DNA of 12,917 bases from DASPLX01 sp035627375 (lineage in GTDB: Bacteria; Pseudomonadota; Gammaproteobacteria; Burkholderiales; Burkholderiaceae_D), in NCBI GenBank assembly GCA_035627375.1, contig DASPLX010000015.1, positions 1 through 12,917 of the forward strand, read 5' to 3'. The first letter of the stretch is position 1, and every line of letters begins with the position of its first letter. Positions 7,262-12,917 of the stretch are shown in pieces. The notes below the pieces were generated by a model, which was not told the DNA's origin, did not search any database, and saw nothing but the letters and a program-made list of their open reading frames with translations. Made by a program: the position numbers and the translations under genes.

Positions 7262-7633
7262 ATGCGCGCGCGCGGCTTTTCCATGGTCGAACTGATGGTG
7301 GCGCTGGCCATTTTGGCGACGATATTGTCGCTCGCCGCGCCACGCTATTTCGGCAATCTCGACGCGACCAAGGAAAGCGTCCTGCGCGAGGATTTATACG
7401 TGATGCGGGACGCGATCGACAAATACTTCGCCGATACCGGCAAGTACCCGGACAGCCTGGACGACCTGGTGACGAAGAAATACTTGCGCAGTATTCCGGT
7501 CGATCCGTTCACGCAAAGCGCGAAGAGCTGGGTCGTCACGGCGCCGGCCGATGCTTCGCTCGGCGCGGTCTACGACGTGCGCAGCGCGGCGCCCAACAAG
7601 GCGCGCGACGGCACCTGGTTCAAGGATTGGTGA
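7262..7633 (+). CDS. GspG-like minor pseudopilin 2
   Basis: This 123-residue prepilin has a very short leader MRARG before FSMVELMVALAILATILSLAA, with the +5 glutamate at E10. The GspG-like body follows: LREDLYVMRDAIDKYFADTGKYPDSLDDLV, then RSIPVDPFT and a C-terminal segment ending GTWFKDW. GTG codons at 7253 and 7256 are also in frame, but the ATG at 7262 gives the usual short basic leader and lies 2 bp after the previous stop, so I chose it. Like its neighbours it would be a subunit of the pseudopilus, probably a minor one because the canonical GspG is encoded further downstream. Confidence 0.87.
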   Translation: MRARGFSMVELMVALAILATILSLAAPRYFGNLDATKESVLREDLYVMRDAIDKYFADTGKYPDSLDDLVTKKYLRSIPVDPFTQSAKSWVVTAPADASLGAVYDVRSAAPNKARDGTWFKDW

Positions 7634-7636
7634 GCC

Positions 7637-8098
7637 ATGGGGCGGCAGCGAGGCTTCAGCTATGTCATCGTCATGTTCACTGTGGCGGTGGCGACCATCC
7701 TGTCGGTGCGCGCGCTGGAGAACAGCCTGACCGCGGAGCGGCGGGTCAAGGAGGCGGAATTGCTGTACGTTGGCCAGGCCTACCGCGACGCGATCCGCAG
7801 CTATTACGAGAATACGCTGGGATCGAACAAGCAGTATCCGGAGGACCTCGATCAACTGCTGGAAGACGCGGATAGGACCTCGACGCTGCAGCGGCATCTG
7901 CGCAAGCGTTACCGGGACCCGATCACCGGCAGCGCGGATTGGGGCCTGGTGCGGACCGAGGACGGCAAGCAGATCATCGGCGTGTATTCGCTCTCGACGC
8001 AGCAGCCGATCAAGAGCGGCGGATTTTCCGGCGACTTCGCGGCATTCGCGAGCGCCAAGACGTATCAGGACTGGAAGTTTGTGTACAAACCTAACTAA
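7637..8098 (+). CDS. Atypical pseudopilin lacking the +5 glutamate
   Basis: This 153-residue prepilin-like protein has leader MGRQRG before FSYVIVMFTVAVATILSVRAL. The residue at +5 is isoleucine (I11), not the conserved glutamate. The downstream part keeps the local GspG-like pattern: YRDAIRSYYENTLGSNKQYPEDLDQLL, YRDPITGSADWGL, GVYSLST. In characterised type II systems, loss of the +5 glutamate is typical of GspK, the subunit at the pseudopilus tip; GspK is much larger, so only the position at the tip is suggested, not identity. The gene begins 3 bp after the preceding one and is followed by a 27-bp gap before gspG. Confidence 0.8.
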   Translation: MGRQRGFSYVIVMFTVAVATILSVRALENSLTAERRVKEAELLYVGQAYRDAIRSYYENTLGSNKQYPEDLDQLLEDADRTSTLQRHLRKRYRDPITGSADWGLVRTEDGKQIIGVYSLSTQQPIKSGGFSGDFAAFASAKTYQDWKFVYKPN

Positions 8099-8110
8099 GG
8101 ACGATCGTCC

Positions 8111-8118
8111 GAAGGGAG
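8111..8118 (+). promoter_or_regulatory. Ribosome binding site for GTG-started gspG
   Basis: GAAGGGAG lies 7 nt ahead of the GTG at 8126. It is among the clearest ribosome sites in the operon, in agreement with the major pseudopilin needing high expression. Confidence 0.65.
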
Positions 8119-8125
8119 TGAAAAA

Positions 8126-8545
8126 GTGAAAACGAAACAACGTGGCTTTACCCTGCTCGAACTGCTGGTGGTGTTGCTGATCATCGGCTTGCTGGCCGCC
8201 TTCGTCGGCCCGAAATATTTCGCGCAGATCGGTAAATCCCAGGCCCAGGTCGCCCGCGCCCAGATCGAAGCCTTCGACAAGGCGCTCGATCAATACCGCA
8301 TCGACGTCGGCCAATTCCCGACGACCGAGCAGGGCTTGGCCGCCTTGTTCACCCAGCCGGCCAACGTCGGCGGCTGGCGCGGCCCTTACCTGAAGAAGGC
8401 CGCGCCGGCCGACCCGTGGGGCAAGGCCTACGTCTACAAGAACCCGAGCTCAGCCGTCAACCGCGACTACGACATCATTTCCTATGGCAAGGACGGCAAG
8501 GAAGGCGGCGCCGGCGACGACGCCGACGTGAGCAACGCCAACTAA
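8126..8545 (+). CDS. gspG: Major pseudopilin GspG
   Basis: This 139-residue protein is the canonical major pseudopilin. Leader MKTKQRG is followed by FTLLELLVVLLIIGLLAAFVG with the +5 glutamate at E12. The GspG hallmarks follow in order: ALDQYRIDVGQFPTTEQGLAAL (53-74), GGWRGPYLKK (82-91), DPWGKAYVY (96-104), YDIISYGKDGKEGGAGDDADV (starting at 115). The C-terminal Asp/Glu/Gly-rich turn at about 120-136 corresponds to the calcium-binding site known in GspG. Length agrees with the family. It uses a GTG start with a strong ribosome site. It has no stop-loop structure I can identify in the 39 bp before gspF. Confidence 0.95.
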   Translation: MKTKQRGFTLLELLVVLLIIGLLAAFVGPKYFAQIGKSQAQVARAQIEAFDKALDQYRIDVGQFPTTEQGLAALFTQPANVGGWRGPYLKKAAPADPWGKAYVYKNPSSAVNRDYDIISYGKDGKEGGAGDDADVSNAN

Positions 8546-8584
8546 GCCGGCGCGACGGAAAGGACCGAAGGGACGAAGCGGATC

Positions 8585-9769
8585 ATGCGGTTTCGAGCCA
8601 AGGTATTGCAGCCTTCGATGGCGGTCGAGCAGATCGAGCTCGATGCCGCCAGCGGGGACGAAGTGCGGCGCGTGGTCGAGGCGTCCGGCGGCCGTCTGCT
8701 CGGCTTGCAGGAACTGAGTGCCGGACCGTTCCGCAAATCCGGCGCGAAGGCCTTCAACTTGACCGTCTTCAACCAACAGCTGTACTCGCTGCTCGAGGCG
8801 GGCCAGCCGGTGGTCGATGCGATCGAGATCCTCGGCGACAACGACCGGCGCGGCCGCCACCGGGCGATCTACGACACGCTGCTGGACGGGCTGCGTCAGG
8901 GCAAGCAGTTGTCGGAGGCGATGTCGAGCCTGCCGTCGGTCTTTCCGCCGCTGTATGTCGCCATGGTCCGGGCCAGCGAAACCACCGGTACGGTGCGCGC
9001 CTCGGTGCAGCGCTATATGCGCTACCAGCGCCAGGTCGAGGAAATCCGCGGCAAGTTGAAGTCGGCCGCGATCTATCCGGCGATCCTGGTTTCCGTCGGC
9101 TTCATCGTGATCGCGTTTCTCATGTTGTACGTAGTGCCGCGCTTCGCCGCCGTGTTCGACGACATCGCGGCGCGCCAGCATGCCGCGGCCGGTTTCATCC
9201 AGCTCTGGGGCGGCTTCGTGCGCAACCACGGCATGCTGGCGTGGTCCGGCTTCTTCCTGATCGTGGCGGCCGGCCTGGCGCTGGCGACGCATCCGAAGAC
9301 GCGCGGCACGATGTATCGCAAGCTGATCGAATTGCCGTGGATCGGCGAAAAAGTCTGGCTGCTGCAGCTGGCGCGCTTGTATCGCACGCTCGGCATGCTG
9401 CTGCGCAGCGGCGTCAGCGTGCTGGCTGCCATGAAGATGACGGCCGGCTCGCTGCCGCTGGCAATGCAAGCCGACATGCAGGCCGCCATCGCAGCCGTCA
9501 GCGAAGGCAAGCCGATGTCGCGGGTATTGACCGAATGCGGACTGAGCACGGAAGTCGCGCAGCGGCTGCTGGTGGCCGGCGAATCGTCGGGCAACCTGGA
9601 TGAAATGATGGAACGGATCGCCGATTTCTACGACCAGGAAATGGCGACCTGGATCGACACCGCCGGACGCCTGATCGAGCCGATCCTGATGGTCGGCATC
9701 GGCCTCATCATCGGCGCCGTCGTCCTGATGCTCTATACGCCGATCTTCGATCTGGCCAATGCAGTGTAG
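8585..9769 (+). CDS. gspF: Inner-membrane platform protein GspF
   Basis: This 394-residue polytopic protein is the platform through which the ATPase drives pseudopilus assembly. Two repeated cytoplasmic GspF domains are visible: about 60-185 (FNQQLYSLLEAGQPVVDAIEIL; LRQGKQLSEAMSSLP) and about 260-385 (LARLYRTLGMLLRSGVSVLAAM; VSEGKPMSRVLTECG; LLVAGESSGNLDEMM). Hydrophobic segments lie at about 161-190, 215-238 and 363-387, the usual three. The N-terminal 55 residues form the short leading domain common in GspF/PilC. The ATG is the first good start after gspG, and the gene ends 5 bp before gspE. Confidence 0.95.
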   Translation: MRFRAKVLQPSMAVEQIELDAASGDEVRRVVEASGGRLLGLQELSAGPFRKSGAKAFNLTVFNQQLYSLLEAGQPVVDAIEILGDNDRRGRHRAIYDTLLDGLRQGKQLSEAMSSLPSVFPPLYVAMVRASETTGTVRASVQRYMRYQRQVEEIRGKLKSAAIYPAILVSVGFIVIAFLMLYVVPRFAAVFDDIAARQHAAAGFIQLWGGFVRNHGMLAWSGFFLIVAAGLALATHPKTRGTMYRKLIELPWIGEKVWLLQLARLYRTLGMLLRSGVSVLAAMKMTAGSLPLAMQADMQAAIAAVSEGKPMSRVLTECGLSTEVAQRLLVAGESSGNLDEMMERIADFYDQEMATWIDTAGRLIEPILMVGIGLIIGAVVLMLYTPIFDLANAV

Positions 9770-9774
9770 CGAAT

Positions 9775-11427
9775 ATGTTGACGCTTGAGATCCTGAACGA
9801 GATGCACCGATCCGCCGGCGCGGCCGCCGATTGGCTCAGCCTGCTGGTCGATCGCCTGCAGCGGCCGCGCGCGGCGCTCCTGGCCGAAGCCGCTGCGCTG
9901 CTTGGCTATTCGGTGCTTGCCACCGGCGACGATTGGCGCATCGAACCGGCGTTCGAGCGTGTTTCCTACACCGACATGGTCGAGCGCCAGCTGATCGTCG
10001 GTACAGACGGCGACGGCCGGCTGCTCGCCGCGATCGGCGTGCCGCTGGGAGATGCGCTAGGCATCTGGCTGGCCCGGCTGGCGCTGCCGTTGCAAGCGAT
10101 CTATCTCGCCGATCCGCTCGCGATCCGGGAAAGACTCGAGTACCACGAATCCGCCTTCAGCGCGGTGGCGGAAGCCGTCGGCCTGGAACAGGCGCCGGAG
10201 CTGGCGCAGGAATCCGGCGAAGAGCTGACCCTGACCTCGATCCAGGGCGAATCCAGCCCGGCGGTGCGCCTGATCAATTCCACGGTATTCGATGCCTTGC
10301 GCTACGAGGCGAGCGACATTCACCTGGAAACGGTGCCGCAGGGGCTGATCATCAAGTTCCGCATCGACGGCGTGCTCAACCAGATCGCGGCGGTGAACAA
10401 CCCGACGCTGGCCGAGCAAGCCATCGCCCGCATCAAAGTGCTGGCGGAACTCGATATCGCGGAAAAGCGCGTTCCGCAGGACGGCCGCTTCCGGGTGACC
10501 GCCAAGGGACGCGACATCGACATCCGCGTCTCCATCATGCCCAGCATCCACGGCGAGGACGCGGTGCTGCGCGTCCTGGACAAGCAAGCCTTGATCGACA
10601 CCGTGCAACGGCTCACGCTCGATTCGCTCGGCTTCGACGCCGAAACCATCCGTCTCTTGCGCCGGTTGGCGGCGGAGCCGTACGGCATGATGCTGATCAC
10701 GGGGCCGACCGGCAGCGGCAAGACGACGACCTTGTATGCCGCGCTGACCGAGATCAATCACGGCGAAGACAAAATCATCACGATCGAAGATCCGGTCGAA
10801 TACCAGTTGCCGAGCGTGCTCCAGATTCCCGTCAACGAAAAGAAGGGCCTGACCTTCGCCGTCGGCCTGCGTTCCATCCTGCGGCACGACCCGGACAAGA
10901 TCCTGGTGGGCGAGATCCGCGATCCGGAGACGGCGCAGATCGCCGTCCAGTCCGCGTTGACCGGGCACATGGTATTCACCTCGGTGCATGCCAACAACAC
11001 CTTCGACGTGATCGGCCGCTTCATGCACATGGGTGTCGATCCCTACAACTTTGTTTCGTCGCTGACCGGCGTCGTGGCGCAGCGGCTTGTGCGGCAGAAC
11101 TGCACGCATTGCAACGAACCGGTGGAAGTCGATCCGGAGCTGCTGGCGGAGTCCGGCATCACCGATCCCGAGAATTACCGTTTCCATGCGGGGCGCGGCT
11201 GCCAGCATTGCCGCCATACCGGGTTCAAAGGACGGCGCGCGATCGCCGAGGTGTTGCGCCTGACCGACGAAATCCGCGAAATGATCATCGGCAGGGCGTC
11301 GATCCGCTCGCTCAAGGAGCAGGCGCGGCGCGAAGGCACGCGCTTTCTGCGCGACGTCGCACTGCAATTGGTGCGCGATGGCCATTCCACGCTGCAGGAG
11401 GTGAATCGTGTCACGTTTGTGGCCTGA
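9775..11427 (+). CDS. gspE: Secretion ATPase GspE
   Basis: This 550-residue cytoplasmic ATPase of the type II/IV secretion family powers pseudopilus extension. The N-terminal region (about 60-125) has the pattern of an MshEN/GspE N-terminal domain. The core carries Walker A GPTGSGKTT (310-318, K316), the Asp box ITIEDPVEY (335-343), Walker B ILVGEIRD (376-383, E380) and the His box GHMVFTSVHANN (397-408). A zinc-binding tetracysteine is present as CTHC (443-446) and CQHC (476-479), as in GspE and PilB. All key residues are intact. The end overlaps the next gene by 20 bp, which supports translational coupling. Confidence 0.96.
   Translation: MLTLEILNEMHRSAGAAADWLSLLVDRLQRPRAALLAEAAALLGYSVLATGDDWRIEPAFERVSYTDMVERQLIVGTDGDGRLLAAIGVPLGDALGIWLARLALPLQAIYLADPLAIRERLEYHESAFSAVAEAVGLEQAPELAQESGEELTLTSIQGESSPAVRLINSTVFDALRYEASDIHLETVPQGLIIKFRIDGVLNQIAAVNNPTLAEQAIARIKVLAELDIAEKRVPQDGRFRVTAKGRDIDIRVSIMPSIHGEDAVLRVLDKQALIDTVQRLTLDSLGFDAETIRLLRRLAAEPYGMMLITGPTGSGKTTTLYAALTEINHGEDKIITIEDPVEYQLPSVLQIPVNEKKGLTFAVGLRSILRHDPDKILVGEIRDPETAQIAVQSALTGHMVFTSVHANNTFDVIGRFMHMGVDPYNFVSSLTGVVAQRLVRQNCTHCNEPVEVDPELLAESGITDPENYRFHAGRGCQHCRHTGFKGRRAIAEVLRLTDEIREMIIGRASIRSLKEQARREGTRFLRDVALQLVRDGHSTLQEVNRVTFVA
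11396..11403 (+). promoter_or_regulatory. Strong ribosome binding site inside the end of gspE
   Basis: AGGAGGTG, nearly a perfect anti-16S match, sits just before the GTG at 11408 and lies within the gspE coding sequence. It decides the GTG start of the next gene. Confidence 0.7.
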
Positions 11428-12181
11428 AACCGTCGCTGTCGGATTGTTTCCCGGCCTTTGCTGGCTGCGACGCCGTCGCGGCGCGGCGGCGCAGGAGTTT
11501 CGCTTCGAGGCGGCCGCCGATCCGTATGCCTTGCTGCCCGCGCTGGAGGCGACGTTGGAAGAGCAGGCGAAGACCTTGCGCAAGGGCACGCGCGTGGCGG
11601 TGACCGTCTCGGACAGCGCCGCAGCCATCGCAATGATTCCGTGGCAGGATGCCTTGCACCGCCAGGAAGAGCTGCAGGCCTATGCCAAGGTGTTCTTCGA
11701 AAGGAACGGCGTGGCGATCGGCGACGACTGGGTCCTGCATGTCGAATTCCGGCAATACGGCGCGGCCGGGCTGGCGTATGCCGTGCCGCTGAAATGGCTG
11801 ACGCGCTTGGTCGACATGCTCAAAACAAAAGGCTTGCGCCTGGCTGGCGTCTTGCCGGCAACGGCGGCCTCGTATTGCCGGCCGCGGCCGGCGTCCAAGG
11901 AAGGACGGACACTCATCATCCTGCGCGAAGCCTTCCACGACAGCGCTCTGGTGTACGGCAAGGAAGGCTTGCTGGGCTACGACGTCGAACCCGTGGTCGG
12001 AGCGGCGCGGGAGTCGTGCGCGCGATTGCTGAAGCGGGTGGGCGCCAGGCACGAGGGGATCAAGAACGTCTTCCACTGGTCCCCGGAGGCGCCGGAAGCC
12101 GCGCCATCCGCCAGCATCATCGCCGATTGCCTTCCCGGCGCGGCGGCGCATCTTCTCGCACGTGACGCGTGGAGCCATTGA
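11408..12181 (+). CDS. GspL/PilM-like assembly protein
   Basis: This 257-residue protein is not confidently recognised by sequence alone. Between gspE and a PilN-like gene the expected product is a GspL/PilM-type adaptor that recruits the ATPase to the inner-membrane platform. Alternating strands and helices at about 60-200 (RVAVTVSDSAAAIAMIPWQDAL; WVLHVEFRQYGAAGLAYAVPLKWLTRLVDML; GRTLIILREAFHDSALVYGKEGLLGYD) fit a reduced actin-like fold, and the IPWQ motif is also seen in such proteins. It is shorter than PilM, and I see no obvious nucleotide-binding motif and no membrane segment. The GTG start is set by an excellent ribosome site and overlaps gspE by 20 bp. Confidence 0.62.
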   Translation: MSRLWPETVAVGLFPGLCWLRRRRGAAAQEFRFEAAADPYALLPALEATLEEQAKTLRKGTRVAVTVSDSAAAIAMIPWQDALHRQEELQAYAKVFFERNGVAIGDDWVLHVEFRQYGAAGLAYAVPLKWLTRLVDMLKTKGLRLAGVLPATAASYCRPRPASKEGRTLIILREAFHDSALVYGKEGLLGYDVEPVVGAARESCARLLKRVGARHEGIKNVFHWSPEAPEAAPSASIIADCLPGAAAHLLARDAWSH

Positions 12182-12183
12182 TC

Positions 12184-12702
12184 ATGAGTGCGCTATCCAG
12201 CTATCTTCAACCGCCGCGCCAGGTGCGCTGGTTCGTCCTGGCTGCGCTTGCCTTGGCTGGCTTGTCGGCGTGGCTGGCGATGGAAGCCTATCTGCTGCAT
12301 GGGAAGGCGGCCGAGCACAAGGCGCGCAGCGAAAGGCTGCTCGCGCGGCAAGAGGCATTGTCCGCCGCCAAGCCGACGCGCCAACAACTGGAAGAACAGA
12401 AGCGCTGGGCTGCATTGAAGCAGGAACAGGACTTCCCATGGCAGCGCGTGTTTCAGTCGGTCGAGCGTGCGAACAGCGTCGATATCGAGTTGCTCGAATT
12501 CTTGCCCGACAAGCGCAACCGCGTCATCGTGTTGCGCGGCGAGGCGAGGAGCCCTGAAGCGCTCGTCGGTTATCTCGATGCGCTGGCCATGCAACGGGCA
12601 TTCGGGACGGTCCATCTGCTTCATCAGCTGAAGGCGGTGCGCGGGCGATTGGAAACGGTGGCGTTCGAGATCAAGGCGACGCTGATCGAGGGTGAAAATT
12701 AG
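12184..12702 (+). CDS. PilN-like inner-membrane assembly protein
   Basis: This 172-residue bitopic protein closes the operon. A short cytoplasmic tail (PPRQVR) precedes one membrane segment at about 16-38, then a charged coiled-coil stretch at about 40-82, and a periplasmic domain at about 85-168. The latter has the PilN-type series: helix WQRVFQSVERA, strand VDIELLEFLPD, strand NRVIVLRGEARS, helix PEALVGYLDALAMQ, and final strands VHLLHQLK and VAFEIKATL. The ATG at 12184 is chosen over the in-frame GTG at 12169 because it lies 2 bp after the preceding stop and GGAG sits 9 nt before it. It would pair with the PilO-like product of the first gene. Confidence 0.75.
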   Translation: MSALSSYLQPPRQVRWFVLAALALAGLSAWLAMEAYLLHGKAAEHKARSERLLARQEALSAAKPTRQQLEEQKRWAALKQEQDFPWQRVFQSVERANSVDIELLEFLPDKRNRVIVLRGEARSPEALVGYLDALAMQRAFGTVHLLHQLKAVRGRLETVAFEIKATLIEGEN

Positions 12703-12711
12703 TACCGATTT

Positions 12712-12756
12712 CCCATGAAATGGGGATGGACGTAGTGATCACTATTCGCCGATAAT
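12712..12756 (+). promoter_or_regulatory. Promoter module, copy 3
   Basis: CCCATGAAATGGG (12712-12724) is the most symmetrical copy of the palindrome (CCCAT / ATGGG, 3-nt centre). After 2 bp come TGGACG (12727-12732), an 18-bp spacer and GATAAT (12751-12756). I count 36 of 45 positions identical to copy 1 without gaps. It begins 9 bp after the end of the PilN-like gene, with no terminator visible between, so readthrough from the operon is also possible. Confidence 0.68.
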
Positions 12757-12812
12757 CCGCAGCTGATTAAAAAACTATCAAACAAACACAACATCACCAG
12801 GGAGTAAAAACC

Positions 12813-12917
12813 ATGACCTTCACGCTCAGGCAAGCCTGCATCCGCCTGTTGTTCGCGGCAGTGTGTGCCGGCGCCTCCGCCGGCGCCATGGCGGCGGACC
12901 AGTATTCCGGCATCATC
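12813..12917 (+). CDS. Exported protein, 5' end only (cut by window edge)
   Basis: Only 35 codons are visible. They begin with a basic segment (MTFTLRQACIRL), a hydrophobic core (LFAAVCAGASAGA) and MAA, a probable signal peptide cleaved near residue 28, so the product leaves the cytoplasm. AGGGAG (12799-12804) is a good ribosome site 8 nt before the ATG. The mature part (DQYSGII) is too short to classify. It has its own copy of the promoter module that precedes the secretion operon, so it may be a secreted substrate or accessory of that machine; this is inference from position only. Confidence 0.6.
   Translation, partial: MTFTLRQACIRLLFAAVCAGASAGAMAADQYSGII

Noticed and set aside
8416..9603. 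A 395-codon forward frame overlapping gspG and gspF.
   Set aside because: It crosses both genes in another frame and its translation is Arg/Gly/Ala-rich without domain features.
10057..11628. A 523-codon open frame on the minus strand opposite gspE.
   Set aside because: gspE has every catalytic motif intact on the forward strand, while the reverse translation has no family features and spans two forward genes.
1..12917. CRISPR arrays, tRNA or rRNA genes, and intact insertion sequences.
   Set aside because: No regularly spaced repeats, no cloverleaf or rRNA-like sequence and no transposase were seen by eye on either strand.

Overview
The window looks like chromosome of a betaproteobacterium, most likely Burkholderiales and perhaps an Oxalobacteraceae-type genome. 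This is inferred from the GC-rich coding style, the dense translationally coupled operon and the family resemblance of the secretion genes; no rRNA or other taxonomic marker is present. The left 2.8 kb is visibly less GC-rich than the rest.

Layout: (1) 1-375 is non-coding and holds a 9-bp inverted repeat, a promoter-like module and a long leader. (2) 376-2799 carries two tandem paralogous exported proteins, each with TPR-like helices and a C-terminal TonB-like domain with a conserved cysteine pair. (3) 2795-3130 is an open frame without a usable start; its first third reads like a fragment of an RHS/YD-repeat protein, and it is probably a pseudogene remnant. (4) 3124-3382 holds a second copy of the promoter module and a 5' leader. 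(5) 3383-12702 is one continuous ten-gene operon for a type II secretion / type IV pilus-like machine: PilO-like, PilP/GspC-like, a lipoprotein secretin with a TPR-like N-terminus and a cohesin-like C-terminus, four pseudopilins, GspF, GspE, a GspL/PilM-like protein and a PilN-like protein. (6) 12712-12917 has a third copy of the promoter module followed by the 5' end of a gene for an exported protein, cut by the window edge.

How it fits together: GspE (cytoplasmic ATPase) and GspF (membrane platform) would drive assembly of a pseudopilus from the GspG-type major pseudopilin and three minor ones. The PilM/N/O/P-like proteins would connect the platform to the secretin pore in the outer membrane. 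No prepilin peptidase is encoded here, so one must be borrowed from elsewhere.

The most notable signal is a gapless ~45-bp module present three times (149-193, 3124-3168, 12712-12756): a 13-bp palindrome, 2 bp, a TGGAC(G/A) -35-like box, exactly 18 bp, and a (G/C)ATAAT -10-like box. One copy precedes each of the three transcription units, which suggests that the TPR-TonB pair, the secretion machine and the exported protein downstream form one small regulon under an unidentified regulator.
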